This document shows, piece after piece, positions 15,370-24,991 of a stretch of 64,000 bases of DNA. Source of the DNA: Alphaproteobacteria bacterium. GTDB lineage: Bacteria; Pseudomonadota; Alphaproteobacteria; Micropepsales; Micropepsaceae. How positions within the stretch are numbered: the first letter of the stretch is position 1; each line of letters starts with the position of its first letter. The notes beneath the pieces were generated by a model. It was not told the origin of the DNA and ran no database searches. It saw only the letters and a program-made list of their open reading frames with translations. The DNA is taken from the NCBI GenBank assembly GCA_028871795.1, contig JAGWMG010000006.1, positions 105,051 to 169,050 of the forward strand, written 5' to 3'. Position numbers and translations under genes: made by a program.

Positions 15370-17259
15370 ATGACGCCTTACCGCATGCTAAACCCGCGCG
15401 CCATGACGATCGTCCCAACCGGCCCCGAGGCGATTCTTCCCTCGAAGACCGACAGTCTTGCCATCGCGCGAAGGATCGCGCGCGACTACCTGAGCCGCCA
15501 GAAAAGCACGCTGGCGATAGCGATCTTTTTTATGGTCGTGACGGCAGCGATGACCGCCGCTCTTGCTCCGTTGGTCGGCAGCGCGTTCAGCCTTCTCGGC
15601 CAGGCCAGCAAGAATGTCGTCCCTCCCGCACAGGCCGGCGCATTCTGGATACTTCCTCTGGAAGCGCTGGGCATTTTGTGGCTGCGGGCGGTGGCGTCGT
15701 TTCTCCAGCAATCGCGGATCGACACGGTCGGCGAACGGGTCGTGACCGCCGCCCAGCGCGACATGTTTCATTCGCTCGTACGCCGCGATCTGGCCGCGCT
15801 CAATGCGGTTCATTCCGGATCATTCGTTTCCAACTTCCTCTACGACGCGACGTTGATGCGCGATGCGATCACCAAGGGAATCGCCGGCGTGGCGCTCGAA
15901 CTTGCGACGCTAGCCGGGCTGGTGGGGCTGATGATCTACGCCGACTGGAAACTGACTGCCTTTATCGCGGTCGTCGTGCCCGGTGTCGCCTGGGCGATGG
16001 AGCGCATCGGCGCCTCCATCCGCCGCACCACGACACGCAACATGGAGGAAACCGGCTCGCTCTCGACCGTGATCCAGGAAGCGCTCGACGGGCGGAGAGT
16101 GATTAAGGCCTACGGCTTGGAGCTGCATTCCTCGAAGCTTGCGGACGAAAGGCTGACGACGCGGCTGAAGCAGCTCGTCAAGCTGGCCCGCACCCGCGCG
16201 GCGGCGGTTCCGGTGACGGACATCTTCGCGGGCATCGTGGTTTCCGCGACGGTGCTGTACGCCTCCTATCAAGCGGCGCACGGCACGCTCGACAGCAAAC
16301 TGTTCGGCATGTTCATCACGGCGATGCTGCTGGCATTGCAGCCGGTGCGCAATCTGAGCCAGCTCCTGCCCGTCGCCTCCACCGGCACCGCGGCGGCGAC
16401 CCGCGTCTTTGCCATGATCGACGCCAAGCCCGAAATCGTCGACGCCCACGATGCCCGGTCGATCTGCGTTCGGCCGGCGCCGAAAGGCGGCGCCGTCGTA
16501 TTCAAGAATGTTTCCTTCGGCTACGCCGCCGACGACAGCGCGCCGGCGATCCGCGACGTGAGCCTGGCCATCGCGCCCGGACAGAAGGTCGCGCTGGTGG
16601 GGCCTTCGGGCGCCGGCAAGACGACGGTGTTTAATCTGCTCCTGCGTTTCTACGACATCGATTCCGGCAGCATCGAGATCGATGGGCATGACATACGCAG
16701 TGTGACGTTGGCGTCGCTCCGCCGTAACATCGCCCTGGTGACGCAGGATCCGATCCTGTTCGACGAAAGCATCGCCGACAACATCTTGCTGGGCAAGCCG
16801 GGAGCCTTACGCGCCGACATCGAACACGCCGCGCGCGACGCCGCCGCCCACGACTTCATCATGCAACTGCCCCATGGCTACGACACGCGCGTCGGCGAGG
16901 GCGGACTGAAGCTGTCCGGCGGCCAACGCCAGCGCATCGCCATCGCCCGCGCCATGCTGCGCGACGCACCCATCCTGCTGCTGGACGAAGCGACTTCTTC
17001 GCTCGATACCGAAAGCGAACGGCACGTGCAGGAGGCGCTGGCGCGCCTGATGAAGGACCGCACGACGATCGTCATTGCCCACCGGCTGAGCACCGTGGTC
17101 GATGCCAGCAAGCTCTACGTGCTCGATCGCGGGCGCGTGGCGGAAGCCGGCACCCATGCGGAGTTGATGGCGATGGGCGGTCTTTACGCGCGCCTGTATC
17201 AGCAGCACGACATCGACGGCGAGACTTCGGCGCCGTGCGCCGCCGCAGAGCAGGCGTGA
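15370..17259 (+). CDS. msbA: ABC exporter, MsbA-like (lipid A/phospholipid flippase family)
   Basis: A 629-aa half-transporter: a membrane domain with six helices (about residues 40-345) fused to an ATPase. Walker A GPSGAGKTT starts near residue 411, the signature LSGGQ near 515, Walker B ILLLDEATSSLD near 535, and the H-loop AHRLS follows. The homodimer would flip core-lipid A or a related lipid across the inner membrane. Position immediately before waaA and lpxK supports a lipid A role. The start could be ATG 15370 or ATG 15403; the extra 11 residues are unremarkable. The stop is 3 bases before waaA. Confidence 0.88.
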   Translation: MTPYRMLNPRAMTIVPTGPEAILPSKTDSLAIARRIARDYLSRQKSTLAIAIFFMVVTAAMTAALAPLVGSAFSLLGQASKNVVPPAQAGAFWILPLEALGILWLRAVASFLQQSRIDTVGERVVTAAQRDMFHSLVRRDLAALNAVHSGSFVSNFLYDATLMRDAITKGIAGVALELATLAGLVGLMIYADWKLTAFIAVVVPGVAWAMERIGASIRRTTTRNMEETGSLSTVIQEALDGRRVIKAYGLELHSSKLADERLTTRLKQLVKLARTRAAAVPVTDIFAGIVVSATVLYASYQAAHGTLDSKLFGMFITAMLLALQPVRNLSQLLPVASTGTAAATRVFAMIDAKPEIVDAHDARSICVRPAPKGGAVVFKNVSFGYAADDSAPAIRDVSLAIAPGQKVALVGPSGAGKTTVFNLLLRFYDIDSGSIEIDGHDIRSVTLASLRRNIALVTQDPILFDESIADNILLGKPGALRADIEHAARDAAAHDFIMQLPHGYDTRVGEGGLKLSGGQRQRIAIARAMLRDAPILLLDEATSSLDTESERHVQEALARLMKDRTTIVIAHRLSTVVDASKLYVLDRGRVAEAGTHAELMAMGGLYARLYQQHDIDGETSAPCAAAEQA

Positions 17260-17262
17260 AGC

Positions 17263-18540
17263 ATGGAACGTACACCCCTCGGCATCACGTTTTACCGGTA
17301 TGCGACGGCGGCGCTGGCCCCGTTCGTGCCGCTGCTGCTGCGCCGCCGAATCCTGCGCGGCAAGGAACATAGCGGCCGAACTGCCGAGCGCCTCGGCATC
17401 GCCTCGCAAGCCAGGCCGCCGGGACCGCTGGCATGGGTGCATGGGGCGAGTGTCGGCGAATGCGTCGCCGCACTTCCCTTGATCGACGCCTTGCTGGCGC
17501 GCGACTGCTGCAATGTCGTCGTCACCAGCGGCACCGTGACGTCCGCAAAAATGATGAGCGACAGACTGCCGGCGCGCGCGCTGCACCAGTTCGTTCCCAT
17601 CGACACGCCGGCGGCGACGGCACGCTTCCTGGATCATTGGCGCCCGCAGATCAGCCTGTTCGTCGATTCCGACATCTGGCCGAACTTGGTGCTCGGCGCC
17701 AAGAACCGCGGCATCCGCCTGGCACTGGTCAACGCGCGGATGTCGAAGCGTTCGTTCGAAAGCTGGCGCCTGGTGCCGGCCACGGCAGGCGCACTGCTGG
17801 CGGCCTTCCAGGTCTGCCTCGCCCAGGACGAAGAGATCGGCGCGCGATTCCGCGCGCTGGGCGCACAGGACGTGCGCGTGATCGGCAGCTTGAAAGCAGA
17901 CGCGCCAGTTCTTCCCGCCGACGCGGAAAAACTCGAGGCGCTGCGCAGGGCCGTCGGCGCGCGCCCGGTCTTCCTGGCCGCACAGACGCATCCTGGCGAA
18001 GAGGCGACGATCCTTCCGGCGCATGATGCATTGCGCCGCAGCTTCGCCGATCTGCTGACGATCATCGTGCCGCGCCATCCCGAGCGCGGCGCGGACATCG
18101 CGATGTTATGCGGCACGCGCCACTGGCTCTTGCGGTCGAACGGGCACAATCCCGGGCCCGACACGGCGGTTTATATCGCGGACACGATGGGCGAACTGGG
18201 CTTGTTCTACCGTATCGCGCCTTTTGCCTTCGTGGGCGGAAGCCTGATCCGTCACGGCGGCCAAAATCCGCTGGAACCCGCCAAGCTCGACTGCGCGATC
18301 CTTGCCGGTCCGTATACCTTCAACTTCACAAACGCCTACGAGGCGATTTTCCGGGCGCAGGGCACGGGCCGCGTGAATGCGAGCGGCGAGATCACGGCGC
18401 TGGCCTCCAGCCTGCTTGCGGACCCTGCGCAAGCGCGAACCCTTGGCCGTGCGGCGCACGCCGGTGCCGAAAGTCTGGGTGGAGCCGTCGCCAAGACAAT
18501 AGAGATTGTCGAGAAGATGCTCGCCGATGCGCGCGCCTAA
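17263..18540 (+). CDS. waaA: 3-deoxy-D-manno-octulosonic acid (Kdo) transferase
   Basis: A 425-aa GT-B glycosyltransferase that adds Kdo to lipid IV-A at the cytoplasmic face of the inner membrane. Seen: an N-terminal membrane-anchoring hydrophobic helix (about 12-25), VHGASVGEC (about 58-66) with the acidic catalytic region, FVDSDIWPN (usually ESELWPN; the acidic positions are kept but shifted to Asp), and the C-terminal FVGGSLIRHGGQNPLEPAKL that binds CMP-Kdo. It is a single ORF between msbA and lpxK; the stop overlaps the lpxK start by 14 bases. Confidence 0.93.
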   Translation: MERTPLGITFYRYATAALAPFVPLLLRRRILRGKEHSGRTAERLGIASQARPPGPLAWVHGASVGECVAALPLIDALLARDCCNVVVTSGTVTSAKMMSDRLPARALHQFVPIDTPAATARFLDHWRPQISLFVDSDIWPNLVLGAKNRGIRLALVNARMSKRSFESWRLVPATAGALLAAFQVCLAQDEEIGARFRALGAQDVRVIGSLKADAPVLPADAEKLEALRRAVGARPVFLAAQTHPGEEATILPAHDALRRSFADLLTIIVPRHPERGADIAMLCGTRHWLLRSNGHNPGPDTAVYIADTMGELGLFYRIAPFAFVGGSLIRHGGQNPLEPAKLDCAILAGPYTFNFTNAYEAIFRAQGTGRVNASGEITALASSLLADPAQARTLGRAAHAGAESLGGAVAKTIEIVEKMLADARA

Positions 18541-19498
18541 GCTCTGGGATCGACGGGACCGCTGGTCGCGGCTTGCGGTTGCGGCCCTGGCCCCGATCGG
18601 CTGGATATACAGCGCAACCGTGACGTGGAAAGCGCACAACGCGACACCCTATCGTTCCGGCATCCCCATCCTCTGCGTCGGCAATCTGACGGTCGGCGGC
18701 ACCGGCAAGACTCCGGTTGCGATCGCCATCGCGCGCGCCCTGAAGGCCCGCGGGCGCAAGCCATTTTTCCTGTCGCGCGGGTATGGCGGGAAGCTGCGCG
18801 GCCCGCTCCTCGTCGCGCCCGAACACAGCGTCGGCGACGTCGGCGACGAGCCGCTGCTGCTCGCCGCGGCCGCTCCCGTCGTGGTGTCGCATAACCGCGG
18901 CGAAGGCGCACGACTGGCCGCAAAGCACGGCGCCGACGTTATCGTGATGGACGATGGACATCAGAATTTCACCCTCGCCAAGGATCTCTCCATCGTGGTC
19001 GTCGATGCCGCGCAGCCGTTCGGCAATGGCTTCGTCGTGCCCGCGGGACCCTTGCGCGAATTCGTTAGCCAAGGCCTTGCGCGCGCGGATGCCGTCGTCA
19101 TCGTCGGCGACGGCGAACCGAAGCTGACGGGATACGCCGGACCGATCCTGCGTGCCCAACTGACCCATGTCGATTCGCCGGAACTCGCGGGGAGGCGTGT
19201 GGTGGGCTTCGCCGGCATAGGCCGTCCGGAAAAGTTCTTCCGCTCCCTGCGGGTCTTTGGCGCGGAAATCGTCGCCACCAAACATTTCGCAGACCACCAT
19301 ATCTACACCTCGTCGGAGATTGCCCGCCTCAAGGCGACGGCGCGGGACGCGAATGCCGTGCTGGTCACGACGGAGAAGGATTTTGTGCGCATGACGGACA
19401 TCGAACGCCAAGGAATCGCAGTTCTGCCGGTGCGGGCCGTCATCAGCGACGCCAAGGCGTTGGAGCTTCTGCTTGACAGGCTGTGCGCTTCGCGTTAG
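18527..19498 (+). CDS. lpxK: Tetraacyldisaccharide 4'-kinase
   Basis: A 323-aa membrane-associated P-loop kinase that phosphorylates the 4' position of the lipid A disaccharide. N-terminal hydrophobic segment (about 14-34), then the Walker A loop VGNLTVGGTGKTPVAIAIA (about 51-69), and DVIVMDDGHQN (catalytic DDGxQ region). The C-terminal ILVTTEKD equivalent is VLVTTEKDFVR. ATG at 18527 is preferred over an earlier in-frame start at 18506 because WaaA ends there and the family starts with a short basic leader. It overlaps waaA by 14 bases, which implies coupled translation. Confidence 0.93.
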   Translation: MRAPKLWDRRDRWSRLAVAALAPIGWIYSATVTWKAHNATPYRSGIPILCVGNLTVGGTGKTPVAIAIARALKARGRKPFFLSRGYGGKLRGPLLVAPEHSVGDVGDEPLLLAAAAPVVVSHNRGEGARLAAKHGADVIVMDDGHQNFTLAKDLSIVVVDAAQPFGNGFVVPAGPLREFVSQGLARADAVVIVGDGEPKLTGYAGPILRAQLTHVDSPELAGRRVVGFAGIGRPEKFFRSLRVFGAEIVATKHFADHHIYTSSEIARLKATARDANAVLVTTEKDFVRMTDIERQGIAVLPVRAVISDAKALELLLDRLCASR

Positions 19499-19510
19499 CG
19501 CGCCACTCAC

Positions 19511-20503
19511 ATGAACAGCAAAACGCCCCTGACCTTCTGGAAGTTCCTGCGCTATGGCGCGGAATCCGCGGCATTCTTTGCTTTCATGGCATTCTTCAAA
19601 GTCATGGGGATCGATGCGGCATCGGCGGTGGGCGGCTTCATCGGCCGGCACCTGTTCTATCGCTTGCCCGTGACCAACACGGCGCGCGCGAACCTTCGCG
19701 CCGCCTACCCCGGCATGGACGGCGCCGAGATCGAACAAACCGTGCGCGAAATGTGCGACAATCTCGGGCGGATCGTCGGGGAATATCCGCACCTGGACAA
19801 GCTGACGTTGGGTCCCGGCGCCCGCATCGAGGCGGACGGCCTGGAGATCGCCGATAGGGCCATGGCCAGCGGCAAGGGCGTGATGTTCATCTCCGGGCAT
19901 TTCGCCAACTGGGAAACCATGCCGATTGCCGCCGCACTGCACGGCTACGACAGCGGCCTAGTCTACCGTCCCCCCAACAACCCGTTTGTCGCCCGCTGGA
20001 TCGAGCGTCAGCGGGCCAAACTCGGCCCCAAGGAACTCATCACCAAAGGCGTACAAGGAACCCGGCGCATCTTCACGCTGCTGAGAAGGGGAAAATCCAT
20101 CCTGATGCTGGTCGACCAGAAGACCGGCGAAGGCGTCGCCGCGCCGTTCTTCGGCCGCGACGCCATGACTACGCCCGTGCCAGCCTCGTTCGCGCTCAAA
20201 TTGGGCGCGATCCTGCTGCCGGCCTCGGCGGAACGTATCGGCGGCGCGCACTTCCGCGCCAAGATTCACCAGCCGATCGAATTCACGCCAACCGGCGATT
20301 ACCAGCGCGACGTCGCGGGACTGACCGCCAAGATCAACGAAGCCATCGAGGCCATCGTGCGCGCCCGCCCGTCGCAGTGGCTGTGGATTCACCGGCGCTG
20401 GCCAAGCCCGCGCGATAAGATCAAAAAGAACAACAAACGGAACAGTCAGGCCTTGGGCGGCTCCGGCGTCGGCGTCGAGCGCGAAGGGTCGAGCTTGACC
20501 TGA
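19511..20503 (+). CDS. Lipid A late acyltransferase (LpxL/HtrB family)
   Basis: A 330-aa inner-membrane acyltransferase. The HX4[DE] catalytic motif appears as SGHFANWE (about residues 134-141), followed by VYRPPNNPFVARWI and the terminal W-rich PSQWLWIHRRWP that is typical of the LpxL/LpxM family. N-terminal hydrophobic segment at about 15-32. It would transfer a lauroyl- or myristoyl-type chain to the lipid A precursor; the chain length cannot be predicted. It begins 12 bases after lpxK. Its last 58 bases overlap the convergent M23 peptidase gene, and the final 25 residues (after RDKIKKNN) look like read-through tail. Confidence 0.88.
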   Translation: MNSKTPLTFWKFLRYGAESAAFFAFMAFFKVMGIDAASAVGGFIGRHLFYRLPVTNTARANLRAAYPGMDGAEIEQTVREMCDNLGRIVGEYPHLDKLTLGPGARIEADGLEIADRAMASGKGVMFISGHFANWETMPIAAALHGYDSGLVYRPPNNPFVARWIERQRAKLGPKELITKGVQGTRRIFTLLRRGKSILMLVDQKTGEGVAAPFFGRDAMTTPVPASFALKLGAILLPASAERIGGAHFRAKIHQPIEFTPTGDYQRDVAGLTAKINEAIEAIVRARPSQWLWIHRRWPSPRDKIKKNNKRNSQALGGSGVGVEREGSSLT

Positions 20504-21291
20504 AACCAGTTGAGCCCCCAATGGGTATGCGGGCCGGTGGCGCGTCCGGTCTGGCCCACCAAGCCGATGACCTCTCCGCGCGCCACCATGTCGCCCGCTG
20601 TCACCAGGCGTTTGCTCTGATGCAGATAGCAGCTGGACACGCCGTGGCCGTGATCGAGCAGCGTAAAGCCGCCGTCGAGAAAATAGTCGTCCGCGATCGA
20701 CACCACGGCGTCCGCCGCGGCATGGATGGGCGTTCCTTCCGGCGCGGCGATGTCGACGCCCAGATGCGGCGCCATCGGCGTACCGTTTTCGATGCGCCGG
20801 CTGCCGTAAACGCTGGTGACGATGCCGGCAAACGGCCAATCGAACGGCTCGGCAAAACCGACGCCGTCGGTATCGCGCGTGCGCGCTTCGGCGATCAATG
20901 CGCCCTCGCGCCTGATACGGACCAGATCCTCCGCCGAGGGCGTGACGAACTGCTGCGGCAGACCGTTGACGGCCTGAACTTCGTATTGGCGGGCGATGGG
21001 TGTAATCCAATTGTTCTCGACCAGGCCATTCGGCAAAATCACAGAATAGTGCAGGGGGTCCGTTCGGTCATAGGCAATGCCAATAGCGAAATAGCCCTCC
21101 GGAGATACGTGAATGGCCTTGCCTTCGAGCGTCACCTGCGCGGGCTCGAAAGTCCTGCCGATCATCAAACAGCCTTGCTCCCGCGTTCCAGTCAGCGAAA
21201 AATCCGGTGGCGGCGGCGTCGCCAGCATCCGGCGCGGCATTAGGGTGAGTAGGCCGCCAGCCGTCAAAAAAGCGCGCCGCGCGAATTTCAT
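20446..21291 (-). CDS. M23 (LytM) family peptidase
   Basis: A 281-aa exported peptidase. The N-terminus ARRAFLTAGGLL resembles a Tat signal. The C-terminal LytM domain has the zinc-ligand set H-x3-D in PHLGVDIAAPEGTP and HTHWGL (HxH), with DHGHGVSSCYLHQ between, so it looks catalytically intact. Such enzymes cleave peptidoglycan cross-bridges in the periplasm. The start overlaps the DUF2093 gene stop by 4 bases (ATGA). Order xseA-DUF2093-M23 recurs in alphaproteobacteria. Its 3' end overlaps the convergent acyltransferase gene by 58 bases. Confidence 0.9.
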   Translation of the reverse strand: MKFARRAFLTAGGLLTLMPRRMLATPPPPDFSLTGTREQGCLMIGRTFEPAQVTLEGKAIHVSPEGYFAIGIAYDRTDPLHYSVILPNGLVENNWITPIARQYEVQAVNGLPQQFVTPSAEDLVRIRREGALIAEARTRDTDGVGFAEPFDWPFAGIVTSVYGSRRIENGTPMAPHLGVDIAAPEGTPIHAAADAVVSIADDYFLDGGFTLLDHGHGVSSCYLHQSKRLVTAGDMVARGEVIGLVGQTGRATGPHTHWGLNWFQVKLDPSRSTPTPEPPKA

Positions 21292-21512
21292 GGTGTCTTG
21301 CCCGTCTCCTGCAGGCGTTTGAGGGCGGCGGCCGCGGTGGCGTAGGCTTCCTGCATATCGACGCTCCAGTAGCGCAGCGCTTCCAACGGAATGTTCACGC
21401 CGGTGACCGCGCAGACCACGAAGGACCCCGCTTTCACCACGCGGTATTCGCCGTCGAGATATTCCAATTCCGCCAAGCCTTCGGGCCGCAGCTCACGTTC
21501 CATCTTGTTCAT
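21288..21512 (-). CDS. DUF2093 family protein
   Basis: A 74-aa soluble protein with the family core AELEYLDGEYRVVKAGSFVV followed by CAVTGVNIPLEALRYWSV and QEAYATAAAAL. DUF2093 is an alphaproteobacteria-restricted, uncharacterised family. A nearby ATG at 21503 is a possible alternative start. It lies between xseA (56 bases upstream) and the M23 peptidase (4-base overlap), an arrangement that is often conserved. Confidence 0.85.
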   Translation of the reverse strand: MNKMERELRPEGLAELEYLDGEYRVVKAGSFVVCAVTGVNIPLEALRYWSVDMQEAYATAAAALKRLQETGKTP

Positions 21513-21568
21513 TTCGCGGACGCCCTTCGTGCAATACGATTTCTACGCGACTGAAGCGCCCGGCGCCA

Positions 21569-22969
21569 TCAAAACAAGTCGCCTTGGTTGCCGGGCGTTT
21601 TCTTGCCGGCGGACTTGGGTTTGTGGCCACCGTCTCCCGCCACGGCAGGAGCCGTACCGTCAGCAAACGTCAAGGACAGCCACTCGCCGGCGACCAAGGC
21701 GGCGGCACGGCGGCGCAGCGCTCCGTCTGCGCCGCGAACCAACGCAAACCCCCTCGCCAGCACGGCATGGTGGCTGACACCGTCCAACACACGCGACAAG
21801 GCGCCAAGACGGCTCTGGAACCCGGCCAATCGGACGCGATGACTTCGGACCAGCCGCAGCGTTAGCATCCGAGTCCGCTCCGAGCCGAGCGACAGACGGT
21901 TCTTGAGGCCCGTGGGCCTGAGCAGCGATGCCGCAGCGATGAAGGTTCGCCGATGGGCCTCGAGGTTGCGGCGCAAGGCATGGCCGAGGCGTTCGGCCGT
22001 CAGGTCGAAGCGCTGCCGTGGCTGAGCGAACAACTGATCGGCCCGCGGCAAAACGCGAACCAATTGCCGTAGCGCCAGGCGGCGATCCTCCATGCTCCTG
22101 GCGAAGCTGCGCAAAAGGCGACGCTCGAAATCCAGAGTCTGGGCGATCAGTTCCGTTCGCACCGGAACGGCAAGCTCGGCGGCGGCGGTCGGCGTCGGCG
22201 CGCGCACGTCCGCAGCAAAATCGATCAATGTGGTGTCGGTCTCGTGCCCGACGGCCGAAATCACGGGAATACCGCAATCGGCGACGGCGCGAACCACGAT
22301 TTCCTCGTTGAAAGCCATCAGGTCTTCGATCGAACCGCCGCCGCGCGCCACGATCAGGACGTCGGGGCGCGGCAGGCCGGCCTGCGGGAATCTCGCGAAG
22401 CCGCGAATGGCCGCGGCGATCTCGCCGGCCGCGCGCTCGCCCTGCACGGCCACCGGCCACAGCAATACGCGGCGGGGAAACCGCGCCTCCAGCCGGTGCA
22501 TGATGTCGCGGATCACCGCGCCCGTCGGCGAGGTGACGACGCCGATCACCTCCGGCAGGAATGGCAGCCGCTTCTTGCGGGAGGCGTCGAACAGGCCCTC
22601 TGCCGCGAGTTTCTTCTTGCGCTCCTCCAGCATCGCCATCAGCGCGCCGAGGCCCGCGAGTTCCACCTGCTCGACGATGAGCTGATAGCGCGAAGACCCG
22701 GCGTAAGTGGAGACCCGCCCGGTACAGACGACTTCCAGCCCCGCCTGCGGACGCACGCTCAGGCTTCTGGCGGCACCCTTCCAGATCACCGCGTTGAGCA
22801 CCGCCTTGTCGTCCTTGAGGTCAAAATAAACGTGGCCGGAGGAATGAAACTTCAGACCGCTGATCTCGCCGCGCACACGCACGAACGGAAATGCGTCCTC
22901 GACGGTGCGCTTCAGGACGGCCGAAAGCTCCGTAACGCTGAATTCAGGCAAATTGGGGCGGTCGGACAT
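21569..22969 (-). CDS. xseA: Exodeoxyribonuclease VII large subunit
   Basis: A 466-aa protein with an N-terminal OB-fold (SVTELSAVLKRTVEDAFPFV, then VRGEISGLKFHSSGHVYFDL) and the catalytic domain bearing DVLIVARGGGSIEDLMAFNE and PVISAVGHETDTTLID. With XseB it degrades single-stranded DNA to acid-soluble oligonucleotides. The C-terminal part is arginine-rich coiled coil, as usual. The small subunit gene xseB is in this window but 22 kb away, next to dxs. Divergent from purD with a 78-bp gap that must hold both promoters. Confidence 0.95.
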   Translation of the reverse strand: MSDRPNLPEFSVTELSAVLKRTVEDAFPFVRVRGEISGLKFHSSGHVYFDLKDDKAVLNAVIWKGAARSLSVRPQAGLEVVCTGRVSTYAGSSRYQLIVEQVELAGLGALMAMLEERKKKLAAEGLFDASRKKRLPFLPEVIGVVTSPTGAVIRDIMHRLEARFPRRVLLWPVAVQGERAAGEIAAAIRGFARFPQAGLPRPDVLIVARGGGSIEDLMAFNEEIVVRAVADCGIPVISAVGHETDTTLIDFAADVRAPTPTAAAELAVPVRTELIAQTLDFERRLLRSFARSMEDRRLALRQLVRVLPRADQLFAQPRQRFDLTAERLGHALRRNLEAHRRTFIAAASLLRPTGLKNRLSLGSERTRMLTLRLVRSHRVRLAGFQSRLGALSRVLDGVSHHAVLARGFALVRGADGALRRRAAALVAGEWLSLTFADGTAPAVAGDGGHKPKSAGKKTPGNQGDLF

Positions 22970-23047
22970 GATTCACAGATGATATAGGAGTCGCGCTTGA
23001 ATCCACCCTCTCCTTGGGGAAGGGTTCTGCGGAAAAGGAGCCTTGCT

Positions 23048-24316
23048 TTGAACGTCCTCCTCATCGGTTCCGGCGGCCGCGAGCACGCGCTGGCCTGGTC
23101 GCTTGCGGCCAGCCCCATCGTCTCCACATTATACTGCGCGCCGGGAAATCCCGGTATCGAAGCCGTCGCCGAATGCGTGCCGATTGCCGCCGCCGACTTG
23201 GACGGGCTGGTCGCTTTCGCCAAGGAGAAGAAAATCGGCTTTGCCGTGATCGGGCCGGAAGCGCCCCTTGTCGCCGGTCTGGCCGACCGCTTCGAGGCTG
23301 CCGGCATCAAGGCCCTTGGCCCCGGCGCCAAAGCGGCGATCCTGGAAGGCTCCAAGGGCTTCGTGAAGGATTTGTGCGACGACCGCGGCATCCCCACCGC
23401 CCGCTATCGCCGTTTCCGCGATCCGGTACCGGCCAAGTCGTTCGCCAAGACGCTGGGGCTACCGGTCGTCGTTAAGGCGGACGGGCTGGCGGCGGGCAAG
23501 GGCGTCGTCATCGCCGAAACCAGGGATGATGCGATCCGCGCCATCGATTTCATGTTCGACGGCGCCTTCGGCGCGGCCGGGGCGGAAATCGTGGTGGAGG
23601 AATTCCTCGACGGCGAGGAGGTGAGCTTTTTCGCCTTGACCGACGGCGAGCACGTCGTGCCTCTGATCGGCGCCCAGGACCACAAGCGCGCCTTCGACGG
23701 CGACCGGGGTCCGAACACGGGCGGCATGGGCGCCTACAGCCCGGCGCCGGCGCTGACGCAAGCTGTCGTGGACAAGGCGATGAACCGTATCGTCAAGCCG
23801 ACGATCGCGGCGATGGCGGAACGCGGCACGCCTTATATGGGCGTTCTTTTCGCGGGGCTGATGATCAAGAACGGGGAGCCGAGCCTCATCGAATACAATT
23901 GCCGTTTCGGCGACCCGGAGTGCCAAGTGCTCGTGACCCGCCTCAAATCCGACCTGGCGACGGCGCTGCTCGCGGCGCGCGACCGCGTGCTGAACGCCAT
24001 CGACCTGCGCTGGTGCGACGACGCGGCCCTGACCGTGGTCATGGCGGCGAAAGGCTATCCCGGCGAATACGCCAAAGGCTCGGAAATCCGCGGATTGGAC
24101 GAAGCGGCAAGCCTCGACGGCGTGCGGATTTTCCACGCGGGCACGGCGCGCCGGGACGGGAAAATCGTGGCCGCCGGAGGGCGCGTGCTGAGCGTCACCG
24201 CGACGGGCAAGACCATCGGCGATGCGCAAAGGCGCGCCTACGCGGCCGTAGACATGATCGATTGGCCGCAAGGCTACTGCCGCCGCGACATCGGCTGGCG
24301 GGCGCTGGCGCGCTGA
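23048..24316 (+). CDS. purD: Phosphoribosylamine--glycine ligase (GAR synthetase)
   Basis: A 422-aa ATP-grasp enzyme that joins glycine to phosphoribosylamine in purine synthesis. Seen: [15 protein letters not shown] at the N-terminus, [18 protein letters not shown]-grasp loop [34 protein letters not shown], and [14 protein letters not shown]. The start is TTG at 23048, which has GGAG 7 bases upstream and gives the canonical N-terminus; the open frame runs further upstream but that extension lacks similarity. Divergent from xseA. Confidence 0.95.
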   Translation: MNVLLIGSGGREHALAWSLAASPIVSTLYCAPGNPGIEAVAECVPIAAADLDGLVAFAKEKKIGFAVIGPEAPLVAGLADRFEAAGIKALGPGAKAAILEGSKGFVKDLCDDRGIPTARYRRFRDPVPAKSFAKTLGLPVVVKADGLAAGKGVVIAETRDDAIRAIDFMFDGAFGAAGAEIVVEEFLDGEEVSFFALTDGEHVVPLIGAQDHKRAFDGDRGPNTGGMGAYSPAPALTQAVVDKAMNRIVKPTIAAMAERGTPYMGVLFAGLMIKNGEPSLIEYNCRFGDPECQVLVTRLKSDLATALLAARDRVLNAIDLRWCDDAALTVVMAAKGYPGEYAKGSEIRGLDEAASLDGVRIFHAGTARRDGKIVAAGGRVLSVTATGKTIGDAQRRAYAAVDMIDWPQGYCRRDIGWRALAR

Positions 24317-24342
24317 CGGGGCTGGCGTGAAAACCTCGACCG

Positions 24343-24819
24343 CTATTGGCAACCTTTGGGCGTCGGCGGAAAAACCTTCAGCAGTTCGATCTCGAAAACG
24401 AGGGTCTGGTTGGGAGGGATGGCGCCGTCGCCCGCGCCTGTCCTGCCATAGGCGAGCCCGGCCGGGATGACGAGCTTCCATTTGTCGCCCGCATGCATCA
24501 TCTGCAGCGCCTCGACCCAACCCGGAATCAGCGCTCCCGCGGGAAACGTGGCAGGCTTGCCCTTGGTTTGATCGAACACCTTGCCGTCGATCAGCCAGCC
24601 CTTGTAATTGACGGTGACGCAATCGTGGCGGCCGGGTTGCGCCCCTTTTCCGCGCTTAATCACCTGGTACTGGATCCCCGGCAGGGAAACGACGCCTGTC
24701 TGCTTCGCATTGCCGGCGAGATAAGCGGCGTTCGCGGCGTCGCTCAAACGGTCGCCCGCGGCGGGGGCGGGCGCATTCAGCAACATGACGGTAAGCACGG
24801 CTGTCAAGATCGGACGCAT
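24343..24819 (-). CDS. FKBP-type peptidyl-prolyl isomerase, exported
   Basis: A 158-aa protein with a signal peptide (AVLTVMLLNAPAPAAG) and one FKBP domain: VNYKGWLIDGKVFDQT, FPAGALIPGWVEALQMMHAG, KWKLVIPAGLAYG, and IPPNQTLVFEIELLKV. Aromatic residues of the proline pocket are present. It would assist folding of periplasmic proteins. ATG at 24819 is chosen because the signal peptide begins there; the frame is open to 24993 but the extension is unlike the family. Convergent with purD. Confidence 0.9.
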   Translation of the reverse strand: MRPILTAVLTVMLLNAPAPAAGDRLSDAANAAYLAGNAKQTGVVSLPGIQYQVIKRGKGAQPGRHDCVTVNYKGWLIDGKVFDQTKGKPATFPAGALIPGWVEALQMMHAGDKWKLVIPAGLAYGRTGAGDGAIPPNQTLVFEIELLKVFPPTPKGCQ

Positions 24820-24991
24820 TTCGAATAAACCCCTCTGTGTGCCGAATACTAACGGACCCTTACGCCGGCAAGCGCCGCTTAAGCAAGCCTTAACGCACCC
24901 GCCACGCCTTTGAGTTGCGAAATCGTTGATTAACACGATGAGACTAGGCTCGTATCCGAGCGAGGTACTTGTACTCAGAGCGAGGAACGTC

